Shown here piece after piece: positions 38,913-44,754 of a stretch of 64,000 bases of DNA (position 1 is its first letter; the number at the start of each line of letters is the position of its first letter). The DNA comes from CAYUIG01 sp964444685. GTDB taxonomy: Bacteria > Gemmatimonadota > Gemmatimonadetes > Longimicrobiales > RSA9. The notes under the pieces were generated by a model. It had not been told where the DNA came from. It did no database searches and was given only the letters and a program-made list of their open reading frames with translations. The stretch covers positions 5,250 through 69,249 of the forward strand of contig CAYUIG010000016.1 of NCBI GenBank assembly GCA_964444685.1. The letters run 5' to 3'. The translations under genes were made by a program, and so were the position numbers.

Positions 38913-40297
38913 AGATCCTGTTCGCCACACCCGAAGCGGCCCCGTACTTCCGCGCCGGCGGCCTCGGCGACGTGGGTCACGCGCTGCCCGATGCGCTGGC
39001 GGCGCTCGGGCACGACGTCGTGCTGCTGCATCCGCTGTACGATGGGATCGAAGAACGGCTCGGTCCGTTCGAGCCCGAGGGCGAGCTGATCGTGCCATGG
39101 CCTTCCGGACCCATTCGTGTCCGGCTGCTCCGCCACGGTCGGGCGCTGCTGGTGGAAGAGCCGCGGGTCTTCGGCGATCAGCCGCCCTACGGCGATCCCG
39201 GCGGGGATGCGAACGCGATCGGGCTTCGCTTCGCGTTCTTCTGTCGCGTGGTCGCGCGTTTCGCCGACGCATGGCAGGCGGATGTCGTGCACCTGAACGA
39301 CTGGGCGACCGGACTGGTGCCCGCGTACCTGCTCGCCGACGGCCGCTCCATCCCGACCGTGTTCGCCATACACAACATCGCCTACCAGGGAAACTTCCCG
39401 GCCGCGCTGTTCCCGCACACGGGGCTGCCGGCAGAGCTGATGCGCACGGAGAACGGCCTCGAGTTCTACGGCATGCTGTCGTTCCTCAAGGGCGGCATCG
39501 CACTGTCAGATCGATTGGTCACGGTATCATCGACGCACGCGCACGAGATCCAGACGCCCGAGTACGGCGCCGGCCTCGACGGCCTGCTGCGGTTCCGCAG
39601 CCGCGTACTGCACGGGATCCTGAACGGCCTGGATCCCCGCGTCTGGAATCCGGCCACCGATCCTGCACTGCCTGCCTCCTACACCGAGCGTTCGCTGGAT
39701 CGCAAAGACGTCGTTCGTGCCGCGGTCCTCGACGAACTCGGGCTGGATGGGTCCGGGCCGTTCCTCGTCATGGTCACGCGCCTGGCATATCAGAAGGGCA
39801 TCGATCTCGTCCTCGCCTCCCTGGGGCCGCTGCTCGATGAGGGCGTGACCCTCGCCATCCTCGGTGATGGCGACGCCGCGTACGCACGCGCCCTCGCCCG
39901 CGCTGCCGCCGCAGCGCCGCGCCGGATCGCGGTGGCTCTGCGCTTCGATGATGGGTTGGCGCGGCGCCTGTACGCGGGCGGGGACTTTTTCCTCATGCCT
40001 TCCCTGTATGAGCCGGGCGGCATCGGCCAGATGATCGCGCAACGGTACGGCACCCCGCCGATTGCGCGTGCGACCGGCGGGCTCATCGATACGGTTTCGG
40101 ATGGCGTGACCGGATTCCTCTTCGAGGAGCCGCAGGTGGACGCGCTGATGGCCGCCGTACGCCATGCCGAAGAGGTGCGCGGCCGACGCGGCTGGACCAC
40201 CCTCCGGCGACGATGCATGCGCCTGGATCGCTCATGGGCCGATGTCGCCCGGAAGTACGTCGAGCTCTACCGGTTCGCCATCGGGCACATCGATTGA
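38909..40297 (+). CDS. glgA: Glycogen/starch synthase GlgA-like glycosyltransferase (GT5)
   Basis: 462 residues, start overlapping the preceding stop (ATGA). GlgA elongates alpha-1,4-glucan from a nucleotide-glucose donor. The N-terminus 'MKILFATPEAAPYFRAGGLGDVGHALPDAL' matches GT5, but the usual KxGGL donor-site lysine is Arg15 (RAGGL). Further motifs are 'VVHLNDWATGLVPAYL', 'VFAIHNIAYQGNF' and 'LVTVSSTHAHEIQTPEYGAGLDGLL'. The C-terminal E-X7-E-type region is 'PSLYEPGGIGQMIAQRYGTPPIARATGGLIDTV'. The Lys to Arg change may alter donor affinity or preference. The neighbour supports a storage-glucan role. Confidence 0.87.
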   Translation: MKILFATPEAAPYFRAGGLGDVGHALPDALAALGHDVVLLHPLYDGIEERLGPFEPEGELIVPWPSGPIRVRLLRHGRALLVEEPRVFGDQPPYGDPGGDANAIGLRFAFFCRVVARFADAWQADVVHLNDWATGLVPAYLLADGRSIPTVFAIHNIAYQGNFPAALFPHTGLPAELMRTENGLEFYGMLSFLKGGIALSDRLVTVSSTHAHEIQTPEYGAGLDGLLRFRSRVLHGILNGLDPRVWNPATDPALPASYTERSLDRKDVVRAAVLDELGLDGSGPFLVMVTRLAYQKGIDLVLASLGPLLDEGVTLAILGDGDAAYARALARAAAAAPRRIAVALRFDDGLARRLYAGGDFFLMPSLYEPGGIGQMIAQRYGTPPIARATGGLIDTVSDGVTGFLFEEPQVDALMAAVRHAEEVRGRRGWTTLRRRCMRLDRSWADVARKYVELYRFAIGHID

Positions 40298-40413
40298 GCC
40301 GGCTTCGTCTTCTGACGACCCGCGCACGTTCTCGCGGGACCGCGATATGACGGGCCGTCCTGGCCCATTCAGACGTGCACGCGTTCCTGCGGAAGCGCGT
40401 TGTGGCGGTCGAA

Positions 40414-40594
40414 CCGGCCCGAATCCGGAATCGATGGCGTTCGCTTCGACGATTCCGTGTCGGGTTCGGATATGGGCCCCAATTCGGAACGCATTCGTGC
40501 AGCGGGTCGATGCGTGCCGGTTCGGGGTCGCATACCGGCCCATTTCCAGAACCCGTCGGTTCATGGTGCGTCGGGTTCCGCATTCGGGCCGGGG
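40414..40594. repeat. Imperfect inverted repeats between glgA and tRNA-Gly
   Basis: Two nested inverted pairs are visible. 40414-40433 (CCGGCCCGAATCCGGAATCG) mirrors 40572-40594 (CGGGTTCCGCATTCGGGCCG..). 40461-40480 (CGGGTTCGGATATGGGCCCC) mirrors 40535-40555 (CCGGCCCATTTCCAGAACCC..). The 363 bp between glgA and tRNA-Gly otherwise contain only the tRNA promoter. ORFs called here are low-complexity shadows. Confidence 0.65.
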
Positions 40595-40621
40595 CGGCTC
40601 CGGCGGAATAGCTGCGGCACG

Positions 40622-40650
40622 TTGACTCGACCGCTGGAACCCCGTAACTT
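40622..40650 (+). promoter_or_regulatory. tRNA-Gly/tRNA-Cys promoter
   Basis: -35 TTGACT at 40622-40627 and -10 TAACTT at 40645-40650, 17-nt spacer, ending 10 nt before the first tRNA base. Confidence 0.7.
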
Positions 40651-40660
40651 TGAGGACTTC

Positions 40661-40733
40661 GCGGGAATAGCTCAGTTGGTAGAGCGCCACGTTGCCAACG
40701 TGGAGGTCGCCGGTTCGAGCCCGGTTTCCCGCT
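40661..40733 (+). tRNA. tRNA-Gly (anticodon GCC)
   Basis: A 73-nt cloverleaf. The 7-bp acceptor stem pairs GCGGGAA (40661-40667) with TTCCCGC (40726-40732). The anticodon stem CCACG/CGTGG closes loop TTGCCAA with GCC at 40694-40696, and GGTTCGAGCCC forms the T arm. CCA is not encoded. It is followed 33 nt later by tRNA-Cys, probably in one transcript. Confidence 0.97.
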
Positions 40734-40766
40734 TCCTGCCTCATCGGCGGCCATCCGGCCGCCTCC

Positions 40767-40838
40767 GGCCCCGTAGCCAAGTGGTAAGGCGGAGGTCTGC
40801 AAAACCTCTATGCGGCGGTTCGAATCCGCCCGGGGCCT
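40767..40838 (+). tRNA. tRNA-Cys (anticodon GCA), integration target
   Basis: A 72-nt cloverleaf. Acceptor stem GGCCCCG (40767-40773) pairs with CGGGGCC (40831-40837). Anticodon stem GAGGT/ACCTC closes loop CTGCAAA with GCA at 40799-40801. CCA is not encoded. Its 3' half from the anticodon stem onward is duplicated exactly at 42778-42814, marking the gene as the attachment site of the adjacent element. Confidence 0.97.
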
Positions 40839-40841
40839 CTG
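40805..40841. other. Left attachment repeat (attL) within tRNA-Cys
   Basis: A 37-bp sequence starting CCTCTATGCGGCGGTTCGAA, covering the 3' anticodon stem strand, variable region, T arm and acceptor 3' strand of tRNA-Cys. It is identical to 42778-42814. Confidence 0.88.
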
Positions 40842-40865
40842 TAAATCAACAACTTAGCTTTGCGA

Positions 40866-40889
40866 TGTGCCCCGATTGTGCCCCGTTTT
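40866..40889. promoter_or_regulatory. Left iteron pair, candidate arm-type integrase sites
   Basis: Two direct 11-bp repeats, TGTGCCCCGAT (40866-40876) and TGTGCCCCGTT (40877-40887), head to tail with helical spacing. The same pair recurs at 42617-42640 with one changed base. Directly repeated short sites next to att cores are typical of tyrosine-integrase arm sites; the role is inference. Confidence 0.6.
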
Positions 40890-40892
40890 CCA

Positions 40893-41006
40893 TCATCCGA
40901 GTTCCATCACTGCGCGCACCGTCGCCGCGTCGGCGTGCTGATACGCCTTCTGCAGCGACGTCCCGTCGCGCCAGCCGCCCGCCGCCATCACGTCCTGCAG
41001 CGAACG
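40893..41006 (-). pseudogene. C-terminal fragment of a phage-type tyrosine recombinase
   Basis: On the minus strand, 37 residues from RSLQDVMAAGGWRDGTSLQ through KAYQHADAATVRAVMELG to TGA 40893-40895. The pattern '..DV.AAGGW.....L...YQHAD..T' is the end of the catalytic domain of tyrosine recombinases: GGW corresponds to the His/Trp box and the Tyr in AYQHAD is the candidate nucleophile. The upstream sequence in the same frame is Arg-rich and lacks the other catalytic residues (R..K..HxxR), so the gene is truncated. Its 3' end faces the tRNA, the usual orientation for tRNA-integrating elements. Confidence 0.8.
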
Positions 41007-41065
41007 AACAGGCGTCCGGCAACTACGAGTGGACGGTCGAGTGCGACGGCACGTCGGGCGGCCCG

Positions 41066-42142
41066 CTACGTGATGGAAATGCGGCTGGCGGTTTCGCGCT
41101 GGGCGAACACCTGAGCCCCTGTGCGCACCGCCCGCTCCCGCCACCACACGGCGACCAGCGGCAGCAGCATCGGCAGGTAGGTCGGCCGGAAGATCGGCGC
41201 GAACAGGAGCGCGGCCGCGAGCGTCCCGCCGTAGTGGACCGCGGCCGATCGGTGCCGCAGCAGCCATGTCGCCGCGAGCGGGGCTGCGATGCTCGAGGCG
41301 AGAAGCCAGAGACGCGCCCAATCCGGGAGCGGCGTCGTGCCATCCGAGACCAGCCGTAGCGGCGCCGCGCTGATCGACAGGTTCTCCGGAAGGAAGTACG
41401 CGAGCACGTACTTGATTCGATCCTCCCGCGGCACGAGCTGGCCCTGTCCGAGCGAGGGCAGCACGTCCCGAACCCATACGAGTGATTCCCCGAGAAATCG
41501 TCCGGGGCCGAGCACGAGCGCCGACAGAAGCAGCGCGGCCACGGCTGCGACCGCAACGCCGGCGAGGACGCGGCCGCGTCCGGGCCTGAGCAACGCGGCG
41601 AACAGCGGCCACACGAGGAACGGCTTCACGAGCGCGCCCGTGAAGAACGCGGCGCCCGCGCCGACTGAGGATCCGAGGAACGCGACGGCCACGGAGAGCC
41701 AGAGTAGCACGTCTGCGTTGCCGACGTTCAGCGCGACGACGGTGCCGGGCGTGAAGAACAGGATCGCGCCCCACACGAGCGTTGCACGCAGCGTCCATGC
41801 ACCGGCCGCCAGGCGTCCCAGGAACGCAGCCGTGACCCAGAAGGCCGCGAGCAGTACGGCGAGCCACGCGCGGGCGAAGGCGGCGAACTCCATGCGCGGG
41901 AGAAGCCCCACCGCAGCCGCGAACGGCGGCGGGTAGATGTAGTAGAGGCCGGGCACGTGCGGGCCATCCGGAGGGAGCGGGTCGTAGATCGTCCCATCGC
42001 TCTGCGCCTGTTCCGCGACGTGGTGGTACACAACCGTGTCGCGCTCGCGGTCGGTGCGCTGGACCTGCACGGCCGCGAACACCGCGAAGATGAGCGGGAA
42101 GACGTAGGCGAAGCGGGTAAAGGCCCAGCGGAGCGCGGTCAC
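41066..42142 (-). CDS. GT87-like polyprenol-phosphate sugar transferase (membrane protein)
   Basis: 358 residues from GTG 42142, which overlaps the stop of the zinc-ribbon gene (GTGA); a GTG three codons earlier (42151) is an alternative. About nine hydrophobic segments are visible ('FAYVFPLIFAVFAAVQV', 'LAVLLAAFWVTAAFLGRL', 'LAGVAVAAVAALLLSALVLG'). The luminal loop 'RDTVVYHHVAEQAQSDGTIYDP....YIYPPPFAAAVGLL' follows the 'D...Y......G..LY......Y.YPP' pattern of DUF2029/GT87 mannosyltransferases. These use polyprenyl-phosphate sugars to glycosylate cell-envelope glycans. Donor and acceptor are unknown. It is cargo of the tRNA-Cys element; the end of the gene abuts the integrase stub. Confidence 0.7.
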   Translation of the reverse strand: MTALRWAFTRFAYVFPLIFAVFAAVQVQRTDRERDTVVYHHVAEQAQSDGTIYDPLPPDGPHVPGLYYIYPPPFAAAVGLLPRMEFAAFARAWLAVLLAAFWVTAAFLGRLAAGAWTLRATLVWGAILFFTPGTVVALNVGNADVLLWLSVAVAFLGSSVGAGAAFFTGALVKPFLVWPLFAALLRPGRGRVLAGVAVAAVAALLLSALVLGPGRFLGESLVWVRDVLPSLGQGQLVPREDRIKYVLAYFLPENLSISAAPLRLVSDGTTPLPDWARLWLLASSIAAPLAATWLLRHRSAAVHYGGTLAAALLFAPIFRPTYLPMLLPLVAVWWRERAVRTGAQVFAQRETASRISIT

Positions 42143-42357
42143 GGCTGGCACATCGCGATCAGGAGAAGCAGCCCCAGCAGGATGGCCACGGGCGCGAACA
42201 CGCACCCCGCGATCCCGCCGAACGTACCGGCCGCCACCGTCCCGGCGCTGGTCTTCTCGGCCGGCTGGACGTCGCGCAGCGGAGCGCCGCAGTGCGGACA
42301 AGCCGCGGCCAGCGTGCTGACTTCACGACCGCATTCGGGACAGGGGACCAGCGCCAT
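42139..42357 (-). CDS. Small zinc-ribbon membrane protein
   Basis: 72 residues with GAGGAGG upstream of ATG 42357. The N-terminus carries CPECG (6-10) and CPHCG (20-24), a treble-clef/zinc-ribbon pair separated by nine residues. Residues about 40-69 form a hydrophobic segment ('VAAGTFGGIAGCVFAPVAILLGLLLLIAM') with one or two TM passes. Such proteins are common and mostly uncharacterised. Its stop overlaps the GTG of the GT87-like gene, so the two are translated together; a joint envelope role is inference. Confidence 0.8.
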   Translation of the reverse strand: MALVPCPECGREVSTLAAACPHCGAPLRDVQPAEKTSAGTVAAGTFGGIAGCVFAPVAILLGLLLLIAMCQP

Positions 42358-42615
42358 CGCCGCCTCCTCTCGCGTGTTCGTCCCATCCGGCTATAGCGTT
42401 CTCTGTGCCCCAACGGAACGCTGGCTCGGTGTCAATCGGTAGTCTTAGGTTGTCGGGCGCAAGGAAGACCGTAGCCCGCAGCAGCCCGTCGTTCCACTGT
42501 GGAGTACGCCGGCAGTTCGTCCGTGGCGCTTTGACTGGTTGGCGAGCTGGGAGAAGCTGGCGGAAACGGCTTGAACGGAAAGGGTAGTCGAGGTGCCTTC
42601 CCCTAGACAGTCTCC
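42358..42615. other. Non-coding right arm of the element
   Basis: About 260 bp with no credible gene. The local base composition is somewhat less GC-rich than neighbouring genes (e.g. CTTAGGTTGTCGGGCGCAAG near 42445). Open frames across it lack coding character. Confidence 0.45.
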
Positions 42616-42616
42616 A

Positions 42617-42640
42617 TGTGTCCCGATTGTGCCCCGTTTT
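42617..42640. promoter_or_regulatory. Right iteron pair of the tRNA-Cys element
   Basis: TGTGTCCCGAT (42617-42627) followed directly by TGTGCCCCGTT (42628-42638), in the same orientation as the left pair at 40866-40887. Sequence matches over 25 nt with one mismatch. About 140 bp separate it from the right attachment repeat, against 24 bp on the left. Confidence 0.6.
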
Positions 42641-42777
42641 GCGGCGAAAGCCGGAAATACGACCGCCGACGCTCGCCGCCCATGCTTCCGACCCGAACCG
42701 CGTAATCACTTGATACAGTAGCGGGTTGCGCCCGCTCGCCGGGTGCGATTCTCGCCGCCTTCCGACCCCGTTTCTTG

Positions 42778-42814
42778 CCTCTATGCGGCGGTTCGAATCC
42801 GCCCGGGGCCTCTG
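42778..42814. repeat. Right attachment repeat (attR), orphan tRNA-Cys 3' fragment
   Basis: Perfect 37-bp copy of 40805-40841. No 5' half of a tRNA precedes it, so it is not a functional gene. The promoter of the downstream adenosine-deaminase-like gene begins about 30 bp later. Confidence 0.88.
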
Positions 42815-42846
42815 CACCACGGATTTCGCAGGGCCGGCCGCTCGCC

Positions 42847-42852
42847 TAGACT
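42847..42852 (+). promoter_or_regulatory. -10 box of the adenosine-deaminase-like gene
   Basis: TAGACT ends 8 nt before ATG 42861, implying a leaderless or nearly leaderless mRNA. No good -35 is visible; it would lie close to the right end of the mobile element. Confidence 0.45.
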
Positions 42853-42860
42853 TGGCGCGC

Positions 42861-44276
42861 ATGAGAACCCACCTGATCGCCACTGCGGCGCTGTGCGTGC
42901 TGGCGCCCCTCGGGCCGGCGCATGCGCAGACGCCGGAACAGCGCACGCACGACTACTTCGAATCCATCCGCTACGACCCGCCGCGCCTCATCGCCTTCCT
43001 GCGTGCGATGCCGAAGGGCGGCGACCTGCACACCCACCTCGGCGGGACGACGTACGCGGAACGGCGGATCGAATGGGCCGCCGAGGACGGCAGCTGTGTA
43101 AGCCGTCGCGAGCTGGTCATCATTCCGGCGCCATGTGCGTCGACGCCGGACACCGTACCGGCCGCCGACGTACTGATGAATCCCGAGCTGCACGGCGCGC
43201 TCGTGGATGCGATGTCGATGCGAAACTGGCATCCAGCGAACATCAGCGGCCACGATCAGTTCTTCGCCACCTTCGACCGTTTCCGTCCGGCGCCACACCG
43301 TCAAGCCGACATGCTCGCGGAGGCACAGGCCCGCGCCGCCGACGGCCACGTGCTCTACCTCGAGCTGATGCACACGGCCGGCGGCGTCGTCGCATGGGGC
43401 CTCGCCGCGCGTGCCGGATGGATCGAAGACTTCGGCGCGATGCGCGACACGCTGCTCGCACTCGGCCTCGTGGACCTCATCGAAGACGCACGCGCCGAGA
43501 TGGACGCGATGGAAGCGCGCCGCGATTCACTCATGGCGTGCAACACACCGGACGCCGACGACGGCTGCGACGTCACGGTGCGCTACCTATTCCAGGTGCT
43601 GCGCGCACGACCGCCGGAGCAGATCTTCGCGCATATCCTGACCGGCTTCGAGCTGGCCGCGCGCGACCCGCGCGTCGTCGGCCTCAATCTCGTGCAGCCG
43701 GAGGACTGGCACCTTTCCATGCGCGACTACTCGCTGCACATGCGCATGATCGCATTCCTCCGTCCCCTCTACCCTGACGTGAAGGTGAGCCTGCACGCCG
43801 GCGAGCTGGCGCCCGGCCTCGTGTCGCCCGATGGCCTGCGCTTCCACATCACGGAAGCCGTCGAAGTCGCACGCGCGGAGCGCATCGGCCACGGCGTCGA
43901 CATCATGCACGAGCGGGATCCCCATGGCCTGCTCGCAACGATGGCCGAGCGCGGGATCCTGGTCGAGATCAACCTCACCAGCAACGACGTGATCCTGGGC
44001 GTGCGCGGCCGCGACCATCCGCTGCACGTCTACATGGACGCGGGTGTCCCGGTTGCACTCTCCACGGATGACGAGGGCGTCGCGCGCTCCGATCTGTCGA
44101 TGGAGCATCTCAAGGCCGTGCTCGAGCAGGACCTCGACTACGTCGACCTGAAGCGCATGGCCTTCAATTCGATCGACTACGCCTTCGTCGAGCCCGAAAC
44201 GAAGGCACATCTGCGCGCAACGCTGGAGCGCAACTTCGCTGCGTTCGAGCAACGGTTCGCAACGGATCGGCAGTGA
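42861..44276 (+). CDS. Secreted adenosine deaminase-family hydrolase
   Basis: 471 residues from ATG 42861 with signal peptide 'MRTHLIATAALCVLAPLGPAHAQ'. The metal-dependent deaminase fold is shown by 'PKGGDLHTHLGG' (HxH, about residues 50-60), 'VKVSLHAGELAPG' (His and Glu of the HAGE motif), 'AERIGHGVDI' (second His) and 'PVALSTDDEGVARS' (catalytic Asp pair). An insertion with Cys residues lies at about 75-130 and may be disulfide bonded. Adenosine-type deaminases turn aminopurines into oxo forms; export suggests scavenging of external nucleosides, but the substrate is unproven. The stop overlaps the next gene by 4 nt. Confidence 0.85.
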   Translation: MRTHLIATAALCVLAPLGPAHAQTPEQRTHDYFESIRYDPPRLIAFLRAMPKGGDLHTHLGGTTYAERRIEWAAEDGSCVSRRELVIIPAPCASTPDTVPAADVLMNPELHGALVDAMSMRNWHPANISGHDQFFATFDRFRPAPHRQADMLAEAQARAADGHVLYLELMHTAGGVVAWGLAARAGWIEDFGAMRDTLLALGLVDLIEDARAEMDAMEARRDSLMACNTPDADDGCDVTVRYLFQVLRARPPEQIFAHILTGFELAARDPRVVGLNLVQPEDWHLSMRDYSLHMRMIAFLRPLYPDVKVSLHAGELAPGLVSPDGLRFHITEAVEVARAERIGHGVDIMHERDPHGLLATMAERGILVEINLTSNDVILGVRGRDHPLHVYMDAGVPVALSTDDEGVARSDLSMEHLKAVLEQDLDYVDLKRMAFNSIDYAFVEPETKAHLRATLERNFAAFEQRFATDRQ

Positions 44277-44689
44277 CCGCCGGCTACTCGGGCACACCAC
44301 TCCCGAAGAAGCTGGGCCTGAAGGAAGGCATGCGCGTCCACGTAGCCGGCGCGCCCACGGACTACGAAGCGCTGATCGGCGGCTGGCCCGCGGATGTCGT
44401 GGTCCTCGGATCCCGCGGCACCGGACTCGACTTCGTCCACGTATTCGTTCGCCAGCGCAAAGAACTGGCGACGCAACTCCCTAAGCTTCGGAAGCGCCTC
44501 CAACCCGCCGGTCGGATCTGGGTCTCCTGGCCCAAGCGAGCCTCGAAGGTGCCGACGGACGTCACGGAGGATGTCGTGCGCGCCGTCGCATTCCCACTGG
44601 GCCTCGTGGACATCAAGGTGGCTGCCGTCGACGACACATGGTCGGGACTTCTCCTCGTAATCCGGCGCTCCGAGCGGCCCACCCCTTGA
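44273..44689 (+). CDS. DUF3052-like protein
   Basis: 138 residues from GTG 44273, coupled to the deaminase-like gene by a 4-nt overlap. It resembles the DUF3052 family: 'AGYSGTPLPKKLGLKEGMRVHVAGAP' at the N-terminus, 'VVLGSRGTGLDFVHVFVRQRKELATQLPKLRKRLQPAGRIWVSWPKRASKVPTDVTEDVVR' and 'GLVDIKVAAVDDTWSGLLLVIR'. The pattern looks like a small alpha/beta fold related to Rossmann methyltransferase ends. The function is unknown. No signal peptide, so it is cytoplasmic while its neighbour is exported. Confidence 0.8.
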   Translation: MTAGYSGTPLPKKLGLKEGMRVHVAGAPTDYEALIGGWPADVVVLGSRGTGLDFVHVFVRQRKELATQLPKLRKRLQPAGRIWVSWPKRASKVPTDVTEDVVRAVAFPLGLVDIKVAAVDDTWSGLLLVIRRSERPTP

Positions 44690-44754
44690 TCCCGGCCGCA
44701 AACCGGGAGAGCTTTGGCCATCCGCATCTGTAGTCGGTCGCCACGAGGAAAACC

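Larger units (their letters stand above)
40805..42814. mobile_element. Mini integrative element in tRNA-Cys (integrase-defective)
   Basis: A perfect 37-bp direct repeat (40805-40841 and 42778-42814), consisting of the 3' half of tRNA-Cys plus one or two bases, bounds a 1.97-kb unit. Inside lie paired 11-bp iterons near both ends, a tyrosine-recombinase C-terminal stub adjacent to the tRNA side, and two minus-strand cargo genes (zinc-ribbon membrane protein and GT87-like enzyme). The intact tRNA on the left and the orphan 3' fragment on the right are what tRNA-targeted integration leaves. The truncated integrase means it cannot move on its own. Whether the cargo was part of the original element or the remainder after deletion is unknown. 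Confidence 0.82.

Noticed and set aside
40232..40780. 182-codon minus-strand frame across the tRNA-Gly region
   Set aside because: Its sequence is the antisense translation of the tRNA gene and flanking repeats, a well-known kind of spurious ORF.
42721..42777. tRNA-like sequence just before the right att repeat (GGGTGCGATTCTCGCCGCC)
   Set aside because: It resembles a T arm at first sight, but the stem positions do not pair and no acceptor or anticodon arm is present.
42778..42814. Second tRNA-Cys gene
   Set aside because: Only the 3' half is present, with no 5' acceptor strand, D arm or anticodon, so it is the att copy rather than a gene.
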